Part shown: positions 26,660 to 34,884 of the stretch, in pieces
Numbering within the stretch: position 1 is the stretch's first letter
Layout: each line of letters starts with the position of its first letter
Source: JANQOH01 sp965200095
GTDB lineage: Bacteria; Pseudomonadota; Alphaproteobacteria; UBA7887
Direction of reading: 5' to 3'
Length of the DNA: 64,000 bases
Assembly (NCBI GenBank): GCA_965200095.1
Contig: OZ241350.1
Location: 248,001-312,000, forward strand
The notes under the pieces: model-generated
What the model saw: only the letters and a program-made list of their open reading frames with translations
Told to the model about the DNA's origin: nothing
Databases searched by the model: none
Made by a program: the position numbers and the translations under genes

Positions 26660-27493
26660 ATGACGCGAGGGGGCGAGGCGCCGGCGCCCGTCGAGGCCGC
26701 CGCGCCGCAGCCGGCGATCAGGATTCACCGGCCGGAAGACTTCGCGGCGATGCGCCGCGCCGGGCGGCTCGCGGCCGAAGTGCTCGACTTCATCGCCCCG
26801 CAGGTCGCCCCGGGGGTCGCCACCGGCGAGATCGACCGTCTGTGTCACGACTACATCGTCGCCCGCGGGGCGATCCCGGCGCCTCTGGACTACAAGGGCT
26901 TCCCGCGGTCGGTATGCACCTCGGCGAACCATGTCGTGTGCCACGGCATTCCCGACGACCGCAAGCGTCTGGCGGAAGGGGACATCCTGAACATCGACGT
27001 CACCGTGATCCTCGACGGCTGGCACGGCGACACGAGCCGCATGTTCTGGCTGGGCAAGGCGCCGCGCAAGGCGGAACGGCTCACCGACATAACCTATGAG
27101 GCGATGATGCGCGGCATCGCCGCAGTCCGCCCCGGGGCGACTCTGGGCGACATCGGTCATGCGATCCAGAGCTTCGCCGAGGCGCAGCGCTGCGCGGTGG
27201 TGCGTGAGTTCTGCGGCCACGGGATCGGGCGCGTGTTCCACGACGCGCCCAGCGTGCTGCATTACGGCCGGCCCGGCGAGGGGCCGGTGCTGCGCGAGGG
27301 GATGTTCTTCACGGTGGAGCCGATGATCAATCTCGGCCGCGCGGAGGTGAAAATCCTCGCCGACGGGTGGACCGCGGTGACCAGGGACCGCTCGCTTTCG
27401 GCGCAATTCGAGCACACGGTGGGGGTCACCGGAACCGGGCGCGAAGTGTTCACCCTGTCGCCCGCGGGCCTGCACCGCCCGCCCTACGGCTGA
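26660..27493 (+). CDS. map: Type I methionine aminopeptidase
   Basis: The enzyme removes the initiator methionine from nascent proteins. It is 277 residues from the ATG at 26660; an ATG at 26621 would add 13. After a short Ala/Pro-rich lead the fold starts at IHRPEDFAAMRRAGRLAAEV. Metal ligands are seen in order: Asp in LNIDVTVILDGWHGDTSRMF (both Asp), His in CGHGIGRVFHDAPSVLHY, Glu in FFTVEPMINLG and Glu in SAQFEHTVGVT. It sits between sfsA and radC, five bases before the latter. Confidence 0.96.
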   Translation: MTRGGEAPAPVEAAAPQPAIRIHRPEDFAAMRRAGRLAAEVLDFIAPQVAPGVATGEIDRLCHDYIVARGAIPAPLDYKGFPRSVCTSANHVVCHGIPDDRKRLAEGDILNIDVTVILDGWHGDTSRMFWLGKAPRKAERLTDITYEAMMRGIAAVRPGATLGDIGHAIQSFAEAQRCAVVREFCGHGIGRVFHDAPSVLHYGRPGEGPVLREGMFFTVEPMINLGRAEVKILADGWTAVTRDRSLSAQFEHTVGVTGTGREVFTLSPAGLHRPPYG

Positions 27494-27498
27494 GCGCG

Positions 27499-28188
27499 AT
27501 GGCGGAGGAGCGTCCGCGCGACCGCCGGAAGGGGCACCGCGACCGCCTGCGCAAGCGCTTTCTGGAGGGCGGAAGCGACGCGCTGCCCGATTACGAGCTT
27601 CTTGAATTGCTGCTGTTCCTGGCGGTGCCGCGCCTGGACGTCAAGGACCCGGCCAAGGCGTTGCTGGAGAGGTTCGGGAGTTTCGCCAATGTGGTGGGGG
27701 CGGAGCCGGCGCGCCTGAAGGAAGTCGAAGGGGTGGGCGACTCGGTCGCGACGGCGGTGAAGGTCGTGGAGGCGGCGATGCACCGGGCGCTGCGCGACCG
27801 CGCCATGGACCGGCCCTCGGTCGCCAGCTGGGACGCGGTGATCGATTATTGCAAGGCGCGCCTGCAGGACAGCGGACAGGAGCAATTCCGCGTCCTCTTC
27901 CTCGACGCGCGCAACAACGTCATAGCCGACGAGGAGCTGCAAAAGGGCACGGTGGACCACGCGCCCGTCTATCCGCGCGAGGTGGTGCGGCGGGCGCTGG
28001 CGCACGACGCGTGCTCGATCATTCTGGTGCACAACCACCCGTCGGGAGACCCCACGCCGTCGCGCGCCGATGTCGCCACCACGCGCAAGGTGATCGAGGC
28101 GGCGAAGGCGGTGGGCGTGGATGTGCACGACCATATCGTCGTCGGCCGGGCGGGCCATTCCTCGATGAAGTCGTTGCGTCTGATCTGA
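27499..28188 (+). CDS. radC: RadC-family JAB-domain protein
   Basis: The 229-residue protein has an N-terminal helix-hairpin-helix region (YELLELLLFLAVPRLDVKDP, VEGVGDSVATAVKVVEAAMH) and a C-terminal JAB/MPN metalloprotease-like domain. The metal-binding HxH-x-D set is in IILVHNHPSGDPTPSRADVA, with an upstream Glu in EELQKGTVDHAPVYPREVVR. The name RadC comes from a mis-mapped radiation phenotype, so no repair role is established. The start is the ATG at 27499, just after map. It converges on the peptide-binding protein gene six bases away. Confidence 0.93.
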   Translation: MAEERPRDRRKGHRDRLRKRFLEGGSDALPDYELLELLLFLAVPRLDVKDPAKALLERFGSFANVVGAEPARLKEVEGVGDSVATAVKVVEAAMHRALRDRAMDRPSVASWDAVIDYCKARLQDSGQEQFRVLFLDARNNVIADEELQKGTVDHAPVYPREVVRRALAHDACSIILVHNHPSGDPTPSRADVATTRKVIEAAKAVGVDVHDHIVVGRAGHSSMKSLRLI

Positions 28189-28194
28189 AGCGCG

Positions 28195-29778
28195 TCAGCT
28201 CTTCGCGATGCCGTCGTAACGGGTCTGATCGGAGACGAGGCCGGCGACGAAGCCGCTGACGCGGGCGCGCAAGGCGATCTGTTCGGTTTCCTGGAACATG
28301 ACGACGAAGGGCGAGTCGCGCTGCACGGCGAGCTGGAGCTCGCGGTATATGGCGGCGCGTTCATCGTCGTCGCTCGCGAGGGCGGCGTCCTCGGCGCGGC
28401 GGGTGAGCCGGGGGATCTCCCAGCCGTTGCGCCAGGCGAGGGTGCGTTCGCGCGCGTCGTCGCGGTTGTCCGGGTTGCGCGCGAAGGTCGCCGCGTTGGA
28501 GTGCGGGTCCAGATAGTCGGCGGCCCATTGTCCCATGAAGATTTCATGTCGTCGGGCCCGGTAGCGGGTGAGCACCTGTTTGCCGGTTCCGGCGACGAGT
28601 TCGAGCCGCACGCCGGCGGCGCCCATCGACGCCTGAAGCGCCTGGCCGATGCGCAGCGACTCCGGGTCGGAGCGGACATCCATGGCGACGCGGAAGCCGT
28701 CGCCGAGGCCGGCCTCGCGCAACAGGCGCCGGGCGCGGTCGGGGTCGAGGGAAAAGGGCGTGTCCGCCAGCGCCCCGGGAAAACCGATCGGCAGGAACGC
28801 CTGATGGACCCGCGCGCGCCCGCCGAGGAGTCCGCGGGCGACGGCGCGGTAGTCGATGAGCCATCGCAGGGCGCGGCGCACCGGCGCCCGGGACAGAACG
28901 GGGTGGCGCTGGTTGAGGCCGAGATAACGTATGCGCGCCCGCGGCGCGGCGAGGATCTTCACGCCGGCGAGGCGCGCGACCTCGGCGATCTGGTCGGGGC
29001 CGAGATTGCGCGCGGCGTCGACATCGCCGCGTTCGAGGAGCAGCCTCTGGGTCGCCGGTTCGCGGATGTCGCGCAGGGCGACGCGCTTGATGGCCATGCC
29101 GCGCCGGCGCGCGGCGGGGGACGCGTCGAGGAGGGCGAACTCGCCGGGCCGCCAGCGCTTGAGGACGAAAGCGCCGCCGCCCGCGGAATGCGCGCGCAGC
29201 CACGAATTGCCCCGGTCGGCGGCGCGCTCGGCGGCGGGAACGGCGAGACGGTCGACCACCGACGCGACGCCGGCGCTCAGCGCGTTACACACCAGAGAGG
29301 GCGCCCAGGCGCGGTCGAGATCGAGAGCGAAACGCCGGTCGTCGACGGCGCGGACGCGCTCGGGCGCAAGGCCGAATTGAGCGAGGATGAACGCCGGCGC
29401 CCTGGCGAGGGCGAGCGCCCGGCGCAGCGAGAACGCCACGTCTCGGGCGGAAACGGCCCGGCCGCTCGCGAAGGTCGCGCCCGGGCGCAGGGCGAAGACG
29501 AAGCGCGCGCCGTCGCGCCGCCATGTCTCCACGGCGTCGCCGAGGGGCGATGCGGGGTTGGCGGGGTTGGCGCGGAACAGCCGCGGGTAAAGGTTGGCGA
29601 CGATCTCGGCGCCGGAGAATTCGAACACTTCCGCCGGGTCGAGGCCGATCACGTCGTCGAGCGCCCGGGCCATGACGAAAACCGAGCGCGGCGGGGCCGC
29701 GGGCGCGCAGGCCCAGGCGGCGGGGGCGAGCGCAAGCGCGAACGCCGCGCGGCGCGAAAGCGCAGTCTGTCGCAGCAT
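28195..29778 (-). CDS. ABC transporter substrate-binding protein, SBP_bac_5 family
   Basis: The 527-residue protein is a family 5 (oligopeptide/dipeptide/nickel-type) solute-binding protein. It has a Tat-like leader (SRRAAFALALAPAAWACAPA); the AWAC could be a lipobox. The family order is visible: LDPAEVFEFSGAEIVANLYP, LRPGATFASGRAVSARDVAF, APRARIRYLGLNQRHPVLSR, VRRALRWLIDYRAVARGLLG and HEIFMGQWAADYLDPHSNAA. No permease or ATPase gene is adjacent, so it is an orphan whose partners are elsewhere or lost. It converges with radC. The start at 29778 places the leader at the N-terminus; in-frame upstream sequence is repeat-derived. Confidence 0.85.
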   Translation of the reverse strand: MLRQTALSRRAAFALALAPAAWACAPAAPPRSVFVMARALDDVIGLDPAEVFEFSGAEIVANLYPRLFRANPANPASPLGDAVETWRRDGARFVFALRPGATFASGRAVSARDVAFSLRRALALARAPAFILAQFGLAPERVRAVDDRRFALDLDRAWAPSLVCNALSAGVASVVDRLAVPAAERAADRGNSWLRAHSAGGGAFVLKRWRPGEFALLDASPAARRRGMAIKRVALRDIREPATQRLLLERGDVDAARNLGPDQIAEVARLAGVKILAAPRARIRYLGLNQRHPVLSRAPVRRALRWLIDYRAVARGLLGGRARVHQAFLPIGFPGALADTPFSLDPDRARRLLREAGLGDGFRVAMDVRSDPESLRIGQALQASMGAAGVRLELVAGTGKQVLTRYRARRHEIFMGQWAADYLDPHSNAATFARNPDNRDDARERTLAWRNGWEIPRLTRRAEDAALASDDDERAAIYRELQLAVQRDSPFVVMFQETEQIALRARVSGFVAGLVSDQTRYDGIAKS

Positions 29779-29870
29779 GGCTTTTCCTATGCCGCATCGG
29801 CGCGGGCATGGGAAGCGATCCGCGCTTTCGGCCGTTCTGCTATGGTCGACGCGCGGCTGACGGAAACGGT

Positions 29871-30390
29871 CGGAGCGTGTGAAGAAGTCGCGCGGCCTCT
29901 CATTGTGACGGACGGACCGCCGAGGTATCGGCATTGTAAAAGACAGCAACCATCGAATAATACTTCGTCATTCCCGCGAAAGAGCGTGTGAAGAAATCGG
30001 ACGGCTCTCATTGTGACGGACGGACCGCCGAAATATCGGCATTGTAAAAAACAATACCCACCGAATAACACTTCGTCATTCCCGCGAAAGCGGGAATCCG
30101 GAGGCGGCCGTCCGCAATATCGGCCCGGTTTTTCTTACGGAAACGCCGCAAGCAGATTCCCGCTTTCGCGGGAATGACGAAGAGTAGTAGCGTCTCTCGA
30201 TTTCTTCACACGCTCGAAAGCGGGAATCCGGAGGCGGTCGCCCGCAATATCGGCATGGTTTTTTGTGAAACCGCCGCAAATAGATTCCCGCTTTCGCGGG
30301 AATGACGAGTACTTACAACGCTGTTCTGTTTCTTCACACACTCTTTCGCGGGAATGACGAGGTATTACGAGAGAATCCCGGTTTTTCACA
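29871..30390. repeat. Palindromic repeat cluster 2
   Basis: The gap between the solute-binding protein and argE holds no gene. Two reverse-oriented copies of the unit containing CGGCATTGTAAAA lie at about 29876-29970 and 29985-30075. Full dyads are at 30078-30097, 30156-30175 and 30284-30303, the first two enclosing one complete unit of about 98 bp. Half dyads joined to CGTGTGAAGAAATC segments fill the spaces. The last 70 bases before argE are unique. Confidence 0.9.
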
Positions 30391-30463
30391 GCGCCGGCTT
30401 CCTGGCGCTCCAACCCCTATAATGCGATACTCCGGATTTCTTCACGTGCCGGGAGGCGCGGCG

Positions 30464-31630
30464 ATGGGCGAGCGTATCGGCACGGAAGAGATGCTGGCGC
30501 GGCTGGTGGCGTTCGACACCACGAGCCGAAATTCCAATCTGGCGCTGATCGACTTCGTGGCCGACTACCTGGCCGGCCACGGGGTGGCGAGCCGGCGCCT
30601 GTTCGACGATTCGGGGTCGAAGGCGAACCTGTTCGCGACGGTCGGCCCGCCGGGCGACGGCGGCGTGGTGCTTTCGGGCCATACCGACACGGTCCCGGTG
30701 GACGGCCAGAAGTGGACGCAGGACCCGTTCCGCCTGACCGAACGCGACGGGCGGCTCTACGCGCGGGGCAGCGCCGACATGAAGGGGTTCGTCGCGGCGG
30801 CTCTCGCCCTCGCGCCGGAGTTCCTGGAAGCGGGGCTGGCGGCGCCGATCCATCTGGCGCTGTCCTACGACGAGGAGGTGGGGTGCCTGGGCGCGCCGCG
30901 GCTGGTGTCGTATCTGCGCGCCGCGCCCTTCGCGCCGCGCGCCGCGATCGTCGGCGAGCCGACGGAGATGCGGCTTGCGGACCGGCACAAGAGCGTGCAC
31001 GCCCTGCGCACGACGGTGACGGGGCTGGCGGCGCATTCGGCGCATACCGACCGCGGCGTCAGCGCGATCCTCGTCGCCGGCAAACTGATCGCCTTTCTCG
31101 ACGGCCTCGCCGAAAGTTTCCGCGACGAGGCGGCGGAGGAAGGCTTCGACCCGCCCTGTCACACGCTGCATGTGGGGACGATCGAAGGCGGGTCCGCGGG
31201 GAACATCCTCGCCGCGCATTGTTCCTTTTCGTGGGAAGCGCGCCTGTTGCCGGGGGCGGATTTCGACGCTGTCGTGGGCGCGCCTTTCGACGCCTTCGTC
31301 GCGGAGCGCGTTCTGCCGGCGATGCATCGGGTGTCGCGGGAGACGGGGGTGGCGACGGAGCGGCTGGCGGATGTGCCGGCGCTGGCGCCGCAGCGCGGCT
31401 CGCCGGCCGAGGCGCTGGTGCGCGCGGCGACGGGCGACAACCGGCCCGCGGCGGCGATTTCGTTCGGCACCGAGGGCGGGCTCTTCCAGCGCGGCGGCGT
31501 TCCCTGCGCGGTGTTCGGGCCGGGCAGCATTCACCAGGCGCACAAGGCGGACGAATATATCGACCGCGGCCAGCTTGCGGCGTGCGAGGCGTTCATGCGT
31601 CGGCTGGCGGAACGGTCGAAAGCGCCGTGA
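30464..31630 (+). CDS. argE: Acetylornithine deacetylase (M20 family)
   Basis: The 388-residue zinc enzyme removes the acetyl group from N-acetylornithine in arginine synthesis. Metal and catalytic residues are visible: His-x-Asp in VVLSGHTDTVPVDGQKW near residue 70, Asp in ARGSADMKGFVAAAL near 103, Glu-Glu in SYDEEVGCLGAPRLV near 138 and Glu in IVGEPTEMRLADRHK near 163. The dimerisation domain starts with HSAHTDRGVSAILVAGKLIA. The His near the C-terminus is in GPGSIHQAHKADEYI. The start follows GGGAGG. The 3' end overlaps the convergent plsC gene by 38 bases. Confidence 0.92.
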   Translation: MGERIGTEEMLARLVAFDTTSRNSNLALIDFVADYLAGHGVASRRLFDDSGSKANLFATVGPPGDGGVVLSGHTDTVPVDGQKWTQDPFRLTERDGRLYARGSADMKGFVAAALALAPEFLEAGLAAPIHLALSYDEEVGCLGAPRLVSYLRAAPFAPRAAIVGEPTEMRLADRHKSVHALRTTVTGLAAHSAHTDRGVSAILVAGKLIAFLDGLAESFRDEAAEEGFDPPCHTLHVGTIEGGSAGNILAAHCSFSWEARLLPGADFDAVVGAPFDAFVAERVLPAMHRVSRETGVATERLADVPALAPQRGSPAEALVRAATGDNRPAAAISFGTEGGLFQRGGVPCAVFGPGSIHQAHKADEYIDRGQLAACEAFMRRLAERSKAP

Positions 31631-32354
31631 CGGCGGTTTCGATGCGGGCGCGGAGGGCGGCCATGAACGCGTCGCGCGAGAGGCCCGGGGGAATCGGTTC
31701 GAGAACCCGCAGCACGATGCGGCCCGGCCGCTTGACGAAAGCGTTCCGGCCCCAGACGGCGCCCGAATTCAGCGCGACGGGGACCACCGGCGCGCCGAGG
31801 GCGCGGTAAAGGGCCGCCGTTCCGGGGCGGTAGGGGGGCGCCGCGCCGGGGGCGACGCGGGTCCCTTCGGGGAAGATGACCACCTGACGGCCGGCGGCGA
31901 GCGCATCGGCGGCCTGGGCGACCATCCGCCGCAGGGCGCGGGCGCCGCCCCGTCGGTCCACCGCGATCTGACGGTTCTTGCGGACATACCAGCCGAACAG
32001 GGGGATGCGCAGGAGTTCCCGCTTGAGCACGTAGGCGGGGTCGGGGAGCAGGCCGAGAAGCGCCACCGTTTCCCAGACCGATTGATGCTTGGCGGCGACG
32101 ATCCCGCCGGCGACGGGAAGGCGCTCGCGGTTTTCGATGACGATCTCGACGCCCACGACCCGGCGCAGGAGGAGATCGGTCCACCGCGCCCAGACGCGGC
32201 CGGCGCGGACGAGAACCCCGCGCGGCAGCGCCAGCGCCGGCAGCAGGGCGACGGCGAGAACCGCCGAACCGCCCAGGAAGCCGATGTTGAAGACGAGAGA
32301 GCGCAGGCCGGCGGCGACGGTCGCGGGCGGGCGGTCACGGGCGCAGACGGGCAA
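31593..32354 (-). CDS. plsC: 1-acyl-sn-glycerol-3-phosphate acyltransferase (PlsC-like)
   Basis: The protein acylates lysophosphatidate to phosphatidate at the inner membrane. A hydrophobic N-terminus (FNIGFLGGSAVLAVALLPAL) precedes the acyltransferase core. The catalytic motif appears as AKHQSVWETVALLGL, that is HX4E in place of the common HX4D, a variant known in proteobacterial members. The second motif is VVIFPEGTRVAPG, and PVALNSGAVWGRN follows. No ATG or GTG lies near the expected start. A TTG at 32354 gives 253 residues and overlaps ydcF by 20 bases, so I infer that start. It closes the ftsE-ftsX-ydcF-plsC run. Confidence 0.88.
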   Translation of the reverse strand: MPVCARDRPPATVAAGLRSLVFNIGFLGGSAVLAVALLPALALPRGVLVRAGRVWARWTDLLLRRVVGVEIVIENRERLPVAGGIVAAKHQSVWETVALLGLLPDPAYVLKRELLRIPLFGWYVRKNRQIAVDRRGGARALRRMVAQAADALAAGRQVVIFPEGTRVAPGAAPPYRPGTAALYRALGAPVVPVALNSGAVWGRNAFVKRPGRIVLRVLEPIPPGLSRDAFMAALRARIETAVTALSTVPPADA

Positions 32355-32910
32355 GGCGGAATTTGACGTATTCGGCGACCAGGAGGCGCGTCGTGCCGCC
32401 GTAGCGCCACCACGAGTCGAGTTTGACGTGGGGCGAGAACACCGGGTGCGGCGCGATGTCCGCCCCCGGCATGGCGCGACGGAACTCAGCCTCGGCGCGA
32501 GGCATGTGGTAGGCCGCGGTGACGAGGGCAAGGCGCGATATCCGGCGTTCCGCCGCCCAGCGGGCGGTTTCGCGGGCGTTGCCGCGGGTGTCCGCGGCGA
32601 CGCTGTCGAGGACGATGCGCCCGCGCGCGAAATCGGGGTCGACGCCGGCGCGCGCGGCGAGGGCGGCGAGGTCTGTGGCCCGGTGCACGCCGGAAACCAG
32701 CAGGGTGGCGCCGGGCGCCGCGGCGAGGGCGGCGAGGCCCGCCTCGAGGCGCCCGCTGCCGCCGGTGAGGACGACGATGGCCTCCACCTCCGGCAGCGGC
32801 GGCGCCGGGGCGCGCGGCAGCCGGTCGACGAAGCGGGCGATATCGACGACGACCGCGGCGCAAACGCCCGGGACGAGGACAGCGACGAAACCGGCGCGCG
32901 CGAGGCGCAC
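32335..32910 (-). CDS. YdcF/ElyC-like DUF218 family protein
   Basis: The 191-residue protein begins at a GTG three bases after the ftsX stop. An N-terminal hydrophobic segment (AGFVAVLVPGVCAAVVVDIA) anchors it, and the DUF218 fold follows: VEAIVVLTGGSGRLEAGLAA, TLLVSGVHRATDLAALAA, SVAADTRGNARETARWA and ISRLALVTAAYHMPRAEAEF. Related proteins ElyC and SanA in E. coli affect envelope integrity. Its place between ftsX and plsC is a conserved alphaproteobacterial arrangement and fits an envelope role. The reaction is unknown. Confidence 0.85.
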   Translation of the reverse strand: MRLARAGFVAVLVPGVCAAVVVDIARFVDRLPRAPAPPLPEVEAIVVLTGGSGRLEAGLAALAAAPGATLLVSGVHRATDLAALAARAGVDPDFARGRIVLDSVAADTRGNARETARWAAERRISRLALVTAAYHMPRAEAEFRRAMPGADIAPHPVFSPHVKLDSWWRYGGTTRLLVAEYVKFRLARLRP

Positions 32911-32913
32911 GCC

Positions 32914-33783
32914 TCAGAGCATCCGCGCGAGCGCGGCCATGACGGTGCGGCGCGCCGCCGCCGCGGCGATGACGGCCGCCGCCGCAGGGGCGGCGGCGAA
33001 GACCCACCACGACAGGGCGGGCAGGGCGAGGTCGAGCAACAGCGGCGTCTCGAGGCGCCGCGCCGCGTGGCCGAGAGCGAAAAGGGCGGCGGCGGCGGCG
33101 AGCGCGCCGGCAACGCCGCCGCGCAGGCCGAGCGAGAAGGCGCGGCGTTCGAACGCCCTCGCCACGTCGCGGTCGCGCGCCCCCAGCCAGTGCACCAGCT
33201 CGATGACGTCGCGGTGGGCGGTAAGGCCGGCGCGGGTGGCGAAGACGACCGCGAAGACGGCGACGACCGCGACGAAGGCGAGGGCGGCGCCCATCAGGCC
33301 CTGCGCGGCGCGGGCGAGGCGGACGAGGCCGTCGACCCAGGCGGCGCCGGTGTCGAGCACGGCGTCGGGCGCGACATCGCGAAGGCGCGCCTCGGCCGCC
33401 GGCCAGTCGACGACCCGCCCCGGCGCGACGCGGACATCGATCATTGCCGGAAGGGGGAGGTCGACGGGAAGGATCTCGCCGCCGAGCCAGGGCCCGAGCA
33501 AGGCTGCGACATCGGCTTCGGGAATCGGTTCGGCGGCGGCGATGCCGGGCAAGCGCCGCATGGTCTCGGCGGCGGCCTCGCGGAGGCCGGGCGCGGCCGC
33601 CGCGGGAAGCTGGACGGTGACCACGGCGTAGTCGCCCGATTGCCAGCGCGCCACGGCGTGATCGAGCGCCATGACCCCGGCGAGGGCGAGGGTGGCGAAA
33701 AACGCCTTCAGCGCGATCGACCAGGAGACGAATCGGTCGCGCCCGCCGCGGCCGAGCGCCAGCGCCTTGTCAAGCCGCGCCAT
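32914..33783 (-). CDS. ftsX: Cell division ABC transporter permease-like protein FtsX
   Basis: The 289-residue inner-membrane protein partners with FtsE at the septum to regulate peptidoglycan hydrolases. Its first membrane helix is IALKAFFATLALAGVMALDH (about residues 23-42). A periplasmic domain of about 115 residues follows, then three helices near the C-terminus (LMGAALAFVAVVAVFAVVFA, GLRGGVAGALAAAAALFALG, WWVFAAAPAAAAVIAAAAA). The segment IELVHWLGARDRDVARAFER between helices 2 and 3 is a typical FtsX loop. Its ATG lies inside the C-terminal repeat of ftsE, overlapping by 14 bases. Confidence 0.88.
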   Translation of the reverse strand: MARLDKALALGRGGRDRFVSWSIALKAFFATLALAGVMALDHAVARWQSGDYAVVTVQLPAAAAPGLREAAAETMRRLPGIAAAEPIPEADVAALLGPWLGGEILPVDLPLPAMIDVRVAPGRVVDWPAAEARLRDVAPDAVLDTGAAWVDGLVRLARAAQGLMGAALAFVAVVAVFAVVFATRAGLTAHRDVIELVHWLGARDRDVARAFERRAFSLGLRGGVAGALAAAAALFALGHAARRLETPLLLDLALPALSWWVFAAAPAAAAVIAAAAARRTVMAALARML

Positions 33784-34507
33784 GCCCGTCCGCCTCCCGT
33801 CCGTCCGCCCCGTGTCCGTCCGCCCCGTGCCCGTCCGCCATGGAGCTCCTGTCGGCGCGGACCAGCCGCCCGCCTTCGACGGCGATGCAGGGCTGTGCGA
33901 CGCCCCGGGTCACGCGCTCGTCGTGCGTCGCGACGACGACCGATGTGCCGAGACCGTTGAGAGCCTCGAACAGACGCAACACGCGGCGCTCATTGTCGCG
34001 GTCCATGCTGCCGGTGGGTTCGTCCGCCAGCAGCAATTGCGGGCGGATAATGACCGCGCGCGCGATGGCGAGGCGCTGCTTCTCGCCGCCCGACAGTTCG
34101 GGGGGCGGCGTGTCGAGGCGGTGTCCGAGACCCACCCAGTCGAGCATCTCGCCGACCGGTCCCTCGATTTCGCTTCGCGAGGCGCCGGCGATCTTCAGGG
34201 GCAGGGCGACATTCTCGCGCGCGGTCAGGCGATCGATAAGGCGGAAATCCTGGAACACGACGCCGATCTTGCGACGCAGCTCGGCGAGGCGCGGGCGCGT
34301 CATGCGGGAGATGTCCTCCCCGAACGCCACCACCCTGCCGCGCGACGGGCGATGGCCGAGGAACAGCAGGCGCATGAGCGATGTCTTCCCCGCGCCCGAC
34401 GGCCCCGTCACGAATTGGAAGCCGCCGGGCGCGAGTTCGAAAGTGATGTCGCGCAGCACTTCGGGGCCGCGTCCGTAGCGCATACCCACATTTTCGAGGC
34501 GGATCAC
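33770..34507 (-). CDS. ftsE: Cell division ATP-binding protein FtsE
   Basis: The 245-residue ATPase starts at a GTG at 34507. Motifs are Walker A GPSGAGKTS, Q-loop GVVFQDFRLIDRL, signature LSGGEKQRLAIARA, Walker B LLLADEPTGSMD and switch His in VVVATHDERVT. The body of about 220 residues is normal. The last 25 residues form a low-complexity tail of repeated ADGHG or ADGRE units, encoded by a 15-base tandem repeat at about 33780-33842, which runs into the ftsX start. That tail is unusual for FtsE. The gene opens the ftsE-ftsX-ydcF-plsC run. Confidence 0.93.
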   Translation of the reverse strand: MIRLENVGMRYGRGPEVLRDITFELAPGGFQFVTGPSGAGKTSLMRLLFLGHRPSRGRVVAFGEDISRMTRPRLAELRRKIGVVFQDFRLIDRLTARENVALPLKIAGASRSEIEGPVGEMLDWVGLGHRLDTPPPELSGGEKQRLAIARAVIIRPQLLLADEPTGSMDRDNERRVLRLFEALNGLGTSVVVATHDERVTRGVAQPCIAVEGGRLVRADRSSMADGHGADGHGADGREADGHGAA

Positions 34508-34556
34508 GGCGCGGCGCCCCTGCGCGCTGCGGAAAACACCCCCGGGAACGCGCGGA

Positions 34557-34844
34557 TCAGGCGCCCTCGACGATGACGACAGAACCTTCGGACGCGGACC
34601 GGCGGAGGGCGATCAGCGGCGCGTAGTCCTCCGACTCGTACCAGCGGCGCGCGGCCGCGGCGTCGTCGAATTCGATGATGACCAGGCGCGGCTTGACGCC
34701 CTCCCCCTCGAGCACCGTCATGTCGCCTCCCCTCGCCTTGTAGCGCCCGCCGTAGCGGGCGACCGTATGCGGGACCTTCTCGCGGTATCTCGCGAAGGCT
34801 TCGGGGTCGGTTACATCGATTTGGGCGACGACATAGGCGGCCAT
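34557..34844 (-). CDS. DUF1330 domain protein
   Basis: The 95-residue protein is a small ferredoxin-like alpha/beta-barrel type (dimeric) protein of unknown function. Family marks are YVVAQIDVTDPEAFARYREK at the N-terminus, GGRYKARGGDMTVLEGEG in the middle and RLVIIEFDDAAAARRWYESE, then APLIALRRSASEGSVVIVEG at the end. It lies between ftsE and amtB on the same strand, 40 bases after amtB and 49 bases before ftsE, which gives no clear hint of function. Confidence 0.9.
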   Translation of the reverse strand: MAAYVVAQIDVTDPEAFARYREKVPHTVARYGGRYKARGGDMTVLEGEGVKPRLVIIEFDDAAAARRWYESEDYAPLIALRRSASEGSVVIVEGA

Positions 34845-34884
34845 GACAGTGCTCTCCGGTTGCGACGGGGCGGCGATGCGCCCG

